60,328 nt of DNA from the NCBI GenBank assembly GCA_019637645.1, contig JAHBVH010000053.1, positions 1 through 60,328 of the forward strand, in the 5' to 3' direction. Numbering within the stretch: the first letter of the stretch is position 1; every line of letters starts with the position of its first letter. Source of the stretch: Caldilineaceae bacterium (GTDB lineage Bacteria > Chloroflexota > Anaerolineae > Caldilineales > Caldilineaceae). Below, piece by piece: positions 26,677-34,629 of the stretch. A program made the translations under genes and the position numbers. The notes under the pieces are model-generated. The model was not told where the DNA came from. It saw nothing but the letters and a program-made list of their open reading frames with translations, and did no database searches.

Positions 26677-27627
26677 ATGGAGGAGATTCAACGGTTTGCC
26701 CAGACGATCATCCAGAATGTCGAGAAGGTGATCGTGGGGAAGACCGATGTGGTAGAAACGTTGGTCATTGCCCTGTTGTGTGAAGGGCATGTCCTGATGG
26801 AAGATGTGCCGGGCGTGGGGAAGACCATGCTCGCCCGCGCCATGTCCATGACCTTGGGCATTGATTTCCGGCGGCTGCAATGTACGCCCGATCTATTACC
26901 CAGCGATGTGACCGGCGTCAGTATCTTTAACCAGGAGACGCGCCACTTTCAATTTGTCCCAGGCCCGGCCTTTACCAATATTTTGCTCGCCGATGAGATT
27001 AACCGGGCAACCCCTCGCGCCCAAGCCTCGCTGTTGGAGTGTATGGGCGAACGCCAAGTGACAGTCGATGGAGTCACGCGTCCTTTGCCCCGTCCTTTTT
27101 TGGTATTGGCTACCCAGAATCCTGTGGAATACGAGGGTACCTTCCCCCTCCCCGAAGCGCAGCTGGATCGCTTTCTCTTTAAGCTCCAACTGGGCTATCT
27201 TTCACCGGCGCAAGAGGCAGCCATGTTGCTGAACCTGGGCGGTCGCCACCCGATTGAGTCGTTGAGTAGCCAAATTGATGGCGCGACGATTGCCCCCTTG
27301 GCCGAAAAGGTCTGGCAAGTGCATGTAGACGAAAGCTTGCGTACCTATATTGTGGCCTTGATTCAAGCTACCCGCACCCATGGCGAATTGGCGCTTGGCG
27401 CAAGTCCCCGTGGCACCTTGGCCCTCTATCGCAGCGCCCAAGCCCGGGCTGCCGTCAAAGGGCGTGACTTTGTGCAGCCCGAGGATATTCAAGCGCTGGT
27501 GCCCTTGACCTTGCCCCATCGCTGTATTGTGCGCCCCGAAAGCCTGTTGCGCGGCCGTACGGCAGAGGCCATTATCACCGAGATCATGGCTAATACACCG
27601 TTGGACCTGGGGGATGTTGAGCGGTAG
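26677..27627 (+). CDS. MoxR family AAA+ ATPase
   Basis: Cytoplasmic chaperone-like ATPase that typically works with DUF58/VWA proteins. Motifs: Walker A EDVPGVGKTMLARAM, RLQCTPDLLPSDVTG, Walker B NILLADEINRATPRAQASLL, sensor-1 LATQNPVEYEGTFPLPEAQ and sensor-2 GASPRGTLAL. The ATG at 26677 (MEEIQRFAQTI) fits the family start and has GGAGA upstream; the longer frame from 26596 is not supported. First gene of a three-gene operon: DUF58 follows after 29 bases and DUF4129 after a further 12. Confidence 0.95.
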   Translation: MEEIQRFAQTIIQNVEKVIVGKTDVVETLVIALLCEGHVLMEDVPGVGKTMLARAMSMTLGIDFRRLQCTPDLLPSDVTGVSIFNQETRHFQFVPGPAFTNILLADEINRATPRAQASLLECMGERQVTVDGVTRPLPRPFLVLATQNPVEYEGTFPLPEAQLDRFLFKLQLGYLSPAQEAAMLLNLGGRHPIESLSSQIDGATIAPLAEKVWQVHVDESLRTYIVALIQATRTHGELALGASPRGTLALYRSAQARAAVKGRDFVQPEDIQALVPLTLPHRCIVRPESLLRGRTAEAIITEIMANTPLDLGDVER

Positions 27628-27656
27628 GGCCGCCAAGAACAGTTTGGAAACCAACC

Positions 27657-28847
27657 ATGCATAATCTCTTTTGGGCGCTGCTGATTCTCTTTGTGGCCGG
27701 TGTCTTTTTTCAGATGGACTGGGTCTACTATTTGGTTTATGTTCTGGGCGGAGTCTGGATCTTTAGCCATTGGTGGATTCGGCGTGTTCTCCGCCAGTTG
27801 GATGTCTTCCGCCTGATGACCGATCACGCCTTTCTGGGCGAGAAGCCAGTTGTCAAGCTGCGCTTTGTCAACCATAGTTGGCTGCCGCTGGCGTGGCTCC
27901 AGATCCAGGAGCAGATCCCGTTGGATCTGAAGGATGCCAGCGAATACAACAAGATTGTGACGATTGCGGGGCGTTCTACCTTCGACCATGAATATCAACT
28001 CGCTTGTAAACGCCGCGGTTACTACAGTGTTGGCCCGCTGCAATTGCGGACAGGCGATCTCTTTGGCTTTGTTACGGGGGCACGCCAAGAGAATAGCGCC
28101 GTGGCCTTGACCGTCTATCCCCAAGTGCTGCCCCTGGAGAAACTAGGCTTGCCCAGCCGGTCGCCCTTTGGCACGCTCTCTAGTCGCCAACGTCTTTTTG
28201 AAGATCCGGCACGGGTAGCGGGGGTACGTAGCTATAGTAGCGGCGACAGCCAACGGGCGATCCACTGGAAGGCCAGCGCCCGCGAGGATGAACTATTAGT
28301 CAAGAAATTTCAGCCGGCTATTGCGTTGAATGTTGCCATCGTGCTCGACCTTAACCGCGAATCCTACCCCTACCGCGGTGAGATCGGCTTTAGTGAATGG
28401 GCGATTGTGGTGGCGGCTTCGTTGGCGAGCCATCTGATCAGCCAACGGCAAGCGGTGGGGTTGATCAGCAATGGGCTCGATGCCGTCACTGAAGAGCCGA
28501 TGCCCGCGTTGGGCGCACGAACGGGGCAGGGGCATTTGATGAATATGCTCAGCACCTTGGCCCGCGCCGAAATGCAGCGCAGCCCCGTCACCCTGGCCGA
28601 TTGGCTGCCCAACCAGCTTGTGGGCATGGAATGGGGCGCGACGATTATCCTGGTGACGCCGCAGATCACCGAGACGACTTTGTGGGCTTTGCACCATGCC
28701 TATCGCCGTGGTTCGAATGTGATCGCGCTGGTCTGTGCGCCTCAGCCTAATTTTGATCAGATGCAAGCGCAGAGTAAGAAGCTCGGGGTCAAGGTGGAAA
28801 AAACCGTTTGGGAGCGTGATCTGGTTGCGCTTCAGGAGATGGGGTGA
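27657..28847 (+). CDS. DUF58 domain protein
   Basis: Membrane-anchored partner of MoxR. Two N-terminal hydrophobic segments (residues ~3-22 and 24-42) are followed by a beta-rich region, then the DUF58 signature: GVRSYSSGDSQRAIHWKASAREDELLVKKF near 185-214 (seen in two adjoining pieces) and a von Willebrand A-like fold with VAIVLDLNRESYPY. 396 residues is normal. The MoxR-DUF58-DUF4129 cassette is widespread, often with a transglutaminase-domain gene, which is absent here. Function in envelope or metal-centre assembly is hypothesised for the family. Confidence 0.92.
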   Translation: MHNLFWALLILFVAGVFFQMDWVYYLVYVLGGVWIFSHWWIRRVLRQLDVFRLMTDHAFLGEKPVVKLRFVNHSWLPLAWLQIQEQIPLDLKDASEYNKIVTIAGRSTFDHEYQLACKRRGYYSVGPLQLRTGDLFGFVTGARQENSAVALTVYPQVLPLEKLGLPSRSPFGTLSSRQRLFEDPARVAGVRSYSSGDSQRAIHWKASAREDELLVKKFQPAIALNVAIVLDLNRESYPYRGEIGFSEWAIVVAASLASHLISQRQAVGLISNGLDAVTEEPMPALGARTGQGHLMNMLSTLARAEMQRSPVTLADWLPNQLVGMEWGATIILVTPQITETTLWALHHAYRRGSNVIALVCAPQPNFDQMQAQSKKLGVKVEKTVWERDLVALQEMG

Positions 28848-28859
28848 GGAAACGATAGC

Positions 28860-30605
28860 ATGACGACCGATAGCGTAACACCAACCCGATCATCGAGCGA
28901 GCAAAGTGAAGCCGCTGAGATGCTCATCTATGACCAGCCTTGGTTAAAGTCGCTCTTACACCCTTTTTTGATTGCCGTGCTGGTCGGTTGTTTAGATATT
29001 GCCCTGCTGGCGCTGATTAGCCGCTTGGTGCCAGCCCTGGCGGGAGGCTATGGTCAGGTGGTGCTTGGCTTTAGTCTGCTGGTGACCATCTTGGGCTGTG
29101 CCACCACGAGCTACTTGGCCCAACCAGGCGAACGGCAACGCCGACGGCCAACCTATCGGTGGGTCGAGTTTGCCTTTGTGGTGGTCGCCACGCGCCTTGT
29201 TCTGTGGGGCGCAACGGGCAGTTGGCCGACCCTCGCCGCGTTGATCTATCAACCCGTGCTTACTTTGGTCGATGGCCTCTTTCTGAGCGCCGGTTTGGTG
29301 GTGATCCTCTCGTGGGGGGTGGCTATTTCCTTTACCGAGGATCTGCTCCGGCTGGCTTTGCAACCCGATGAACTTTTTGCCCTGGGCACCGATCGTCTGG
29401 GTGAGCTGATCCGCTCATCGAGCAGTGATCGACCCGCGATCTTACAGCGCATTGTGGCGCGCTGGGTGGGCGGTGGGATTCTGATGGTCATGGCCGCGGC
29501 GGGGTTACAGATCGAGCGCCCGACCAATGCGGGCTTTTTTACCCTAGCGCAACAGAATATTGCGCCGACGGTGATCGCTGCAATTGTGATCTACTTTTTG
29601 ACGGGGCTGGTCTTGGTGAGCCAAGGGCAGCTCGCCTTGCTGCGGACCCGCTGGCTGCTCGAGCGGCTGCCTTCCAGCGAAAATGTGCTACGCCAATGGC
29701 CTCTCTATGTCATGCTGCTACTGATCCTGATCGGCTTGTTCGCGACCTTGCTGCCACTGGGGGGGACCTTTCTCCTTGGGCAGATTCTCTTTGGCGCGGT
29801 CAGTTTTGTCATTGGTCTATTGCTCAGCATGTTTCGCTTTATCATGGGGCTCTTTTTGGTCTTGATGGCGCTGATTATGGGTGAGTCTCCCGAAGCCCCA
29901 CCCCCGGAAGCCCCGCCCCCACCGCCAGCCCCCACCATGGATGCGCTCCCACCAGCAACGGCCCAATTGCCTGAATGGACCGGCGGCGCGCTCTTTTGGA
30001 TCAGTATGGCGTTAATTCTGGGCTATGCGGCTTATATCTACCTCAGTGATCGGGGGGTGCAATTCACCTGGTTGCTCACCTTCTGGCAGCTGTTGCGCGC
30101 GCGGTGGCGACAGCTCTTTGGCCGTGTGCGGCAATGGCAACGTACGCTCCTCCCTGGGCGTGTGACCGAGAGCCCGACCGACGCTGAAGTGGCGCTGGTG
30201 CATTGGTCCAAACGTGGCCTCGACTGGCGGCGGCTGGACCCAACCCAACAGGTCCGCTACTTTTATCTGAGTATGCTAGAAGAAGCCAAGGCACGCGGCA
30301 TCGTGCGCTCGAATAGTGAAACGCCCGACCAATTTGCCCCACGCTTGGCCGCCGCTTTGGCCCCGCCCGCCCAAAGTGCGGCCGCTGAAGGTGATACTAC
30401 AGACGATGGAGAGGCGCAAGCCGTACCCGCCAGTGAGCCACCTGTAAGCAAAGCGGATGAAAATGACAGAAGAGACCCAAGAGCTGTACAAAAGCTAACA
30501 GAAGCTTTCGTGCGCGCACGCTATAGTAAGAAAACTATCCAAGCGGCCGAAAGTGTTACACTGGCGCGCGTCTGGGAAAATCTTAAGGTGTACCTAAGGT
30601 TGTAG
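28860..30605 (+). CDS. DUF4129 domain membrane protein
   Basis: 581 residues. About six to seven transmembrane helices span residues ~30-345, followed by a proline-rich linker (PEAPPPPPAPTM), one more helix (LFWISMALILGYAAYIYL) and a cytoplasmic DUF4129 domain: QQVRYFYLSMLEEAKARGI, ETPDQFAPRLA, then AFVRARYSKKTI near the end. The acidic low-complexity insert between the two halves of the DUF4129 domain (about 490-535) is unusual. ATG 28860 lies 12 bases after the DUF58 stop. In other bacteria this domain is fused to transglutaminase-like proteins; here it is separate. Confidence 0.88.
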   Translation: MTTDSVTPTRSSSEQSEAAEMLIYDQPWLKSLLHPFLIAVLVGCLDIALLALISRLVPALAGGYGQVVLGFSLLVTILGCATTSYLAQPGERQRRRPTYRWVEFAFVVVATRLVLWGATGSWPTLAALIYQPVLTLVDGLFLSAGLVVILSWGVAISFTEDLLRLALQPDELFALGTDRLGELIRSSSSDRPAILQRIVARWVGGGILMVMAAAGLQIERPTNAGFFTLAQQNIAPTVIAAIVIYFLTGLVLVSQGQLALLRTRWLLERLPSSENVLRQWPLYVMLLLILIGLFATLLPLGGTFLLGQILFGAVSFVIGLLLSMFRFIMGLFLVLMALIMGESPEAPPPEAPPPPPAPTMDALPPATAQLPEWTGGALFWISMALILGYAAYIYLSDRGVQFTWLLTFWQLLRARWRQLFGRVRQWQRTLLPGRVTESPTDAEVALVHWSKRGLDWRRLDPTQQVRYFYLSMLEEAKARGIVRSNSETPDQFAPRLAAALAPPAQSAAAEGDTTDDGEAQAVPASEPPVSKADENDRRDPRAVQKLTEAFVRARYSKKTIQAAESVTLARVWENLKVYLRL

Positions 30606-30606
30606 C

Positions 30607-30627
30607 TTTTGGCGAAAATTGCCAAAA
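30607..30627 (+). terminator. Possible weak terminator after the MoxR operon
   Basis: TTTTGGC, loop GAAAATT, GCCAAAA immediately after the DUF4129 stop, followed by AATATTT rather than a clean T-run. It overlaps the region just before the rpsA promoter. Confidence 0.5.
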
Positions 30628-30635
30628 ATATTTCC

Positions 30636-30664
30636 TTGACGCCGGGCCGCGACCCTGGTATAAT
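30636..30664 (+). promoter_or_regulatory. Strong sigma-70 promoter for rpsA
   Basis: TTGACG, exactly 17 bases, then TATAAT with an extended TG (TGGTATAAT). It lies about 200 bases upstream of the rpsA start, leaving a long leader. One of the best promoter matches in the window. Confidence 0.8.
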
Positions 30665-30867
30665 GATCGTATCAGGGGCAAAAGAATCCGTGCTAGGTTG
30701 TTGAAAGTTCATTCGCAAGCGTATCATCCCAGAAATCAGCAGCAATATCGGCAGCAATAGAGTGTGGTTAGGGTTTACTAGAAAGGCCAATATGCAAATT
30801 TCCTGGGGTCTATAGTCAGCAAATGGCTTCCGACCTCGCCATCATGTTATTTGGAGCAATTGTACCC

Positions 30868-32094
30868 ATGGCGGAAGCGGCATTTCATCACGATGATCCA
30901 AGACAGACTGAACAATTTCAGACTGAGGCAAACCCAAATCAATCAAATCCATCAGAGCTGAATGAAGCCGGTATGCAAGATGCATCTGATCTCGAGATCT
31001 TTGAAAAATATCTCGAGGCGGATACAGACTTTGATCTCCCCGAGCGCGGTGATTTACGCGAAGGGGTTATCGTGGAGATCAGACAGAACGAACTGCTCGT
31101 CAATGTTGGCAGTAAACGAGATGGGGTCATTCCCCAATCTGATCTAGCGAAATTAGATCCAGAGTTTGTCAAAAATCTTCATGTGGGTCAAGTGGTGGAC
31201 GTGGTTGTCAGTCGGCCACCCGAAGATGATGGCACCTTTCAGCTGAGCATGGCAGATGCGCTGCAACAGCGTGATTGGATCGATGCCCAGGAATTGCTGG
31301 ACAGTGGCAAGATTGTTACCCACAAAGTGATTGGCTATAACAAAGGTGGGTTAACCATCGAATTTCGCCACCTGAAAGGCTTTGTTCCAGCCTCCCACGT
31401 CATTGATATGCCGCGCAATATGAGCGAAGATCAACGGCGTACGGAACTGGAAGGCTATATTGGTCATGATATGCGGCTGAAAGTGATCGAAGTCGATCGC
31501 CGTCGCCGCCGCTTAGTCATGTCGCAAATGTTGGCCGAACGCGAATATCGCGATGGCCGCCGCGAAGAGCTCTTCTCAACCCTGAAAGTGGGCGACATCA
31601 TTGAAGGCGAAGTGCGCAACCTACGCCCCTTTGGCGCATTCGTCGACATCGGTGGCACCGATGGGTTGTTACATGTCAGCGAGATCGGTTGGTCGCCGAT
31701 TACGCACCCCCGTGAAGCACTGACGGTCGGTCAGAAGATTCAGGTTCAGGTGATTCGTCTCGACCCGAAAGAGCAGCGGATTGCGCTTAGCCGCAAGCGC
31801 GCCTTGCCGAACCCGTGGGACAGCATTGAGCAGCGCTATCATCCCGGCGATGTTGTGGCGGGTACAATTACCCGCGTGGTGGACTTTGGGGCCTTTGCGC
31901 AGCTAGAGCCTGGGGTCGAAGGGTTGATCCATATTAGCGAGCTGGCCGACATTGCCGTGGCCGAGCCGCTCAGGACGGTAGCCGCTGGCGATGAAGTCAA
32001 AGTCAAAGTCCTGCGGGTTGACGCCAAGCGTCAGCGGATTGGCTTGAGCCGACGCCAAGCCGAGGGTGCTAGCAATGGCAGTGATGAAGCCTAG
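30868..32094 (+). CDS. rpsA: Ribosomal protein bS1 (four S1 domains)
   Basis: RNA-binding ribosomal protein that helps mRNA docking. After an acidic, Gln/Asn-rich N-terminal tail (~55 residues) there are four S1 OB-fold domains: GDLREGVIVEIRQNELLVNVG, GKIVTHKVIGYNKGGLTIEF, GDIIEGEVRNLRPFGAFVDIG and GDVVAGTITRVVDFGAFAQL at about 62, 147, 233 and 318. E. coli S1 has six; shorter forms are normal outside proteobacteria. Two starts are possible: ATG 30868 (GGAG 11 bases upstream, chosen) and ATG 30823, which adds 15 residues with no clear ribosome-binding site. A strong promoter lies at 30636. Confidence 0.92.
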   Translation: MAEAAFHHDDPRQTEQFQTEANPNQSNPSELNEAGMQDASDLEIFEKYLEADTDFDLPERGDLREGVIVEIRQNELLVNVGSKRDGVIPQSDLAKLDPEFVKNLHVGQVVDVVVSRPPEDDGTFQLSMADALQQRDWIDAQELLDSGKIVTHKVIGYNKGGLTIEFRHLKGFVPASHVIDMPRNMSEDQRRTELEGYIGHDMRLKVIEVDRRRRRLVMSQMLAEREYRDGRREELFSTLKVGDIIEGEVRNLRPFGAFVDIGGTDGLLHVSEIGWSPITHPREALTVGQKIQVQVIRLDPKEQRIALSRKRALPNPWDSIEQRYHPGDVVAGTITRVVDFGAFAQLEPGVEGLIHISELADIAVAEPLRTVAAGDEVKVKVLRVDAKRQRIGLSRRQAEGASNGSDEA

Positions 32095-32151
32095 GGCGCT
32101 CTTGCTTATCGAGTGGGACCTCTTCTCACCCATTTAACTGCTGAGTGAATT

Positions 32152-32179
32152 TTTACGATTGGCAACGATCAAGTATAAT
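32152..32179 (+). promoter_or_regulatory. Candidate promoter for rpsU-infA
   Basis: TTTACG, 16 bases, perfect TATAAT. It lies 208 bases upstream of rpsU; the palindrome at 32294 would then fall inside the leader. Confidence 0.5.
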
Positions 32180-32293
32180 CTTAATTCGTTTGCAATCGTT
32201 GTTACATTGTCTACTCTAGACCTGTCAGAGGGGGAATGTTTATCTCTCTGGCAGGTTCTATTTTGTTCTGAATTTAATGAATGACGTTAGCGC

Positions 32294-32324
32294 GACCTGA
32301 GAGCTTTTCAAAAGCTCTCAGGTC
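32294..32324. repeat. Intergenic palindrome (variant of the CCTGACAGG family)
   Basis: GACCTGAGAGCTTTT, centre C, AAAAGCTCTCAGGTC: perfect 15-base arms. Same design as the terminator palindromes but with a GAGAGC core. It sits between rpsA and rpsU, so it could attenuate read-through. A half-copy (AGACCTGTCAG) is at 32218. Confidence 0.65.
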
Positions 32325-32386
32325 TAGCCATCACCAATGGCAACAGAACCCCGATCATCCATTTCCTTGAAAGGAGGTGAGAGCGA

Positions 32387-32575
32387 ATGAGCGTAGATTT
32401 ACGACCAGGTGAGTCACAAGATAGTTTGCTGCGTCGGTTCCGCAAAGCCGTGGCGGAGGCCCGCATTCTCCCGATTGTTCGGCAGAAGCGCTGGTTTACG
32501 TCCAAGAGTGAAGTCAAGCGGATCAAGCGCCAAAAGGCGATTCGGAAGTCACAACGTCTTCCCCTGCATCCGTAA
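32387..32575 (+). CDS. rpsU: Ribosomal protein bS21
   Basis: The 62-residue, strongly basic protein matches bS21: [17 protein letters not shown] at 6-22, then [19 protein letters not shown]. It is part of the small ribosomal subunit platform and aids initiation. The ATG has an exceptional Shine-Dalgarno, AAAGGAGGTGA (32370-32380), nearly full complementarity to the 16S tail. A hairpin follows the stop and infA lies 161 bases downstream. Confidence 0.93.
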   Translation: MSVDLRPGESQDSLLRRFRKAVAEARILPIVRQKRWFTSKSEVKRIKRQKAIRKSQRLPLHP

Positions 32576-32593
32576 GAACTTTTACGAAAACGG

Positions 32594-32626
32594 CCATTTG
32601 TGCGCTGCTTGCTAGTGCACAAATGG
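32594..32626 (+). terminator. Hairpin after rpsU
   Basis: CCATTTGTGC at 32594-32603 and GCACAAATGG at 32617-32626 form a 10-base stem with a 13-base loop. No T-run follows, so it may be a partial terminator or an RNA-stability element before infA. Confidence 0.5.
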
Positions 32627-32736
32627 TCACAGGGTGTGCAAGAGAAAATGAGCCAAGAATAGCTTCGCTACTGCTGATTTTCTTTTGTATACAGTCGGCA
32701 GGATTGAAGCTAATTTATTTGTCAGAATGGAGCTAC

Positions 32737-32955
32737 ATGGCTGAAGAAACAGTAGTTTTTGAAGGAAAGATTGTTGATACGTTACCCAACGCAATGTTCC
32801 GGGTGGAACTGGATAATGGTCATACGGTACTCGCCTATCTTTCCGGCAAAATGCGCAAATATTATATCCGTGTTTTGCTCGGCGATAAGGTCAAAGTTGA
32901 AATGAGCCCCTACGACCTAACTCGCGGGCGTATCGTTTATCGATATAAGAATTGA
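32737..32955 (+). CDS. infA: Translation initiation factor IF-1
   Basis: Complete 72-residue single OB-fold protein: [41 protein letters not shown] and [14 protein letters not shown] are the family's three blocks. The ATG at 32737 has GGAG 5 bases upstream; an upstream in-frame extension from 32623 is rejected. It is outside the usual adk-map-infA-rpmJ ribosomal gene order, next to rpsU instead. Confidence 0.96.
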   Translation: MAEETVVFEGKIVDTLPNAMFRVELDNGHTVLAYLSGKMRKYYIRVLLGDKVKVEMSPYDLTRGRIVYRYKN

Positions 32956-32998
32956 TCTTCCTTTTATCCCACTCATGAACATGATGGTGAGCCTTGAC

Positions 32999-33101
32999 GC
33001 GGTATCTCCAGTGATGTGGATAGAAGTGCTCAGGGGTTAGTTGCCAAGCTATGTTGGCCTAGCTCGGGGATGGCTGCTTTGCACAAGCTGTGAGATACCG
33101 C
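32999..33101. other. Structured region bounded by 10-base inverted repeat
   Basis: GCGGTATCTC (32999-33008) and GAGATACCGC (33092-33101) are exact complements 83 bases apart; GCCAA...TTGGC (around 33042-33057) pairs inside. It lies between the convergent infA and Nudix genes. It could be an RNA with a closing stem or a shared terminator; no known RNA family is recognised. Confidence 0.4.
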
Positions 33102-33104
33102 CGT

Positions 33105-33542
33105 TTACAAGCGGGCATAGGCGTCAATGGCTCGCTGCGCCATTCTCTTTTCAGCCTCAAACGTTAACTTAGCAACTGCTTCGGCTAGCGGAACCCACCG
33201 AACTTGAAATTGTGCCTGATCCTCGGCGGGGCGTTCACTCTGTTGCTCACTACCCAACGTCATCAGAAAATAATATTCGGTGCGAAGATAGTGCTGGCCT
33301 TGGTGTTCAAAGCCAACCACTTGGTGACCTAGATCCGCTGCAATGATTAGGTCGCAGTAGCCACTTTCTTCTTGCGTCTCGCGCAAGGCGGCCACCTCTG
33401 GCGTTTCGCCGGGATCAATATGTCCTTTGGGCAGGCGTACCTCTTGCCGGCTGGGGCGATCCAATAAAAGCATCCGTTGCCCATCAATAACAATACCGCC
33501 GGCACTGGCGTACCGGCGGATTTTCTCTACTGATTCAGTCAT
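33105..33542 (-). CDS. Nudix hydrolase
   Basis: 145-residue pyrophosphohydrolase of a nucleoside-diphosphate-X substrate. The Nudix box GHIDPGETPEVAALRETQEE (residues 40-59) is complete, with the REtqEE metal-binding core. N-terminal YASAGGIVIDGQRMLLL and LPKGHIDPGE resemble the diadenosine polyphosphate / general NTP-cleaning group. It starts 5 bases after the DtxR-type regulator's stop, so the two form an operon read leftward; the regulator would control it. Substrate not determinable. Confidence 0.9.
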   Translation of the reverse strand: MTESVEKIRRYASAGGIVIDGQRMLLLDRPSRQEVRLPKGHIDPGETPEVAALRETQEESGYCDLIIAADLGHQVVGFEHQGQHYLRTEYYFLMTLGSEQQSERPAEDQAQFQVRWVPLAEAVAKLTFEAEKRMAQRAIDAYARL

Positions 33543-33547
33543 GATGA

Positions 33548-34306
33548 TTAGAGGCGGACAAAGAGTTGATCGGCGAGTTCACTGCCCACAATTTTCGTCA
33601 TGCCGCTGAGCTGCTCGCTATGAAAGACTTCGAGCGTAACCGGACCGCTAAAAGGCGCTTTTTCGACTAACTTGACCTTGTGCCCTGGCACCAAATCGAG
33701 CTGGGCCAAATAGCGCAAGACGCGGGCATCGGTGCTGCCGACCCGGCGCAATTCACCCCGTTGGCCTGGCTCCAACTTCATCACCGAAATCAACGGATCG
33801 GTGGGCATGGTGCCATCCTTGCGCGGAATAGGATCGCCATGGGGGCAGTGCGTTGGATAGTGGCACAACTCATCCATGCGGTCTTCAAAGTGTGCGCTAA
33901 TCGCATGTTGAAGGCTATGCGCCTCCACATCTACCTGATCCCAAGTATACCCCATCACGTCGATCAGAAAGACTTCCAATAAGCGATGGCGACGGATCAG
34001 TTGTAAAGCGGCTAAGCGTCCTTGTTCGGTGAGGGTGATCCCACCACTGACAGAACGTTCGGCAAAGCTCGATTCTTCGAGGCGCTTGAGCATACTGCTT
34101 GCTGCGGCTGGCGATACGTGCATCCGCTCCGCAAGCGCCGAAGTCGTCACTTTATCCCCATGTTGTCCTAATTTATGAATGGCTGCTAAATATTCTAGCA
34201 TCCCATCCGTTGTTAATCCACAAAATGTCTGCATATGCTCTTGCTCATCGATTGGCGGACTATCTGGAGCAATGCTTGTTGATAACAAATAAGCAGCTGC
34301 TTCCAT
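33548..34306 (-). CDS. DtxR/MntR family metal-dependent transcriptional regulator
   Basis: Represses metal-uptake genes when bound to Fe(II) or Mn(II). Winged helix near residues 33-95 (MLEYLAAIHKLGQHG, TSALAERMHVSPAAASSMLKRLEE), dimerisation/metal domain with RRHRLLEVFLIDVMG, EAHSLQHAISAHFEDRM and CHYPTHCPHGDPIP carrying the Cys/His ligands, and a C-terminal SH3/FeoA-like domain (GELRRVGSTDARVLRYL, LVPGHKVKLVEKAPF). The full three-domain layout is intact. A shorter start at Met25 (MQTFCGLTTDGM) would be closer to the family N-terminus. Divergent from the sigma-BFN fusion gene; the upstream region is AT-rich, but no clear operator is seen. Confidence 0.9.
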   Translation of the reverse strand: MEAAAYLLSTSIAPDSPPIDEQEHMQTFCGLTTDGMLEYLAAIHKLGQHGDKVTTSALAERMHVSPAAASSMLKRLEESSFAERSVSGGITLTEQGRLAALQLIRRHRLLEVFLIDVMGYTWDQVDVEAHSLQHAISAHFEDRMDELCHYPTHCPHGDPIPRKDGTMPTDPLISVMKLEPGQRGELRRVGSTDARVLRYLAQLDLVPGHKVKLVEKAPFSGPVTLEVFHSEQLSGMTKIVGSELADQLFVRL

Positions 34307-34629
34307 GACCTATCCAAAAATCGAATTTTTATGATCAACTTGATAATTATTAACGCAAATTATATAGAGTTTTGGCATTGCTGTCAATCTCTTGAATAGC
34401 CGATAGCTATTCCTTTGTATGACATTTTAACAAAGTTGGGTGCTAGTTTAGCTATTGTACACCTTTTTGGCGTTTGTGAAAACTTGCGATTTTGTTACAG
34501 CGTATCAAATCAGCGTGCTGCGTGACGATAGTTACCGATTTTACATCAATTTCTAACCTTTTGGCCCAGTTTTGCGACTTTATAGCAGCAGTCGATAGTC
34601 TATGTAGCAAACTATCCCAAGGAGAAACT
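34307..34629. other. Divergent AT-rich intergenic region
   Basis: Contains TTGATA at 34340-34345 with TATAGA 17 bases on (34363-34368), a weak promoter candidate for the rightward sigma-fusion gene. Also runs of A/T suited to regulator binding. The frame opening at 34492 is an upstream extension of the next gene without a ribosome-binding site. Confidence 0.4.
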
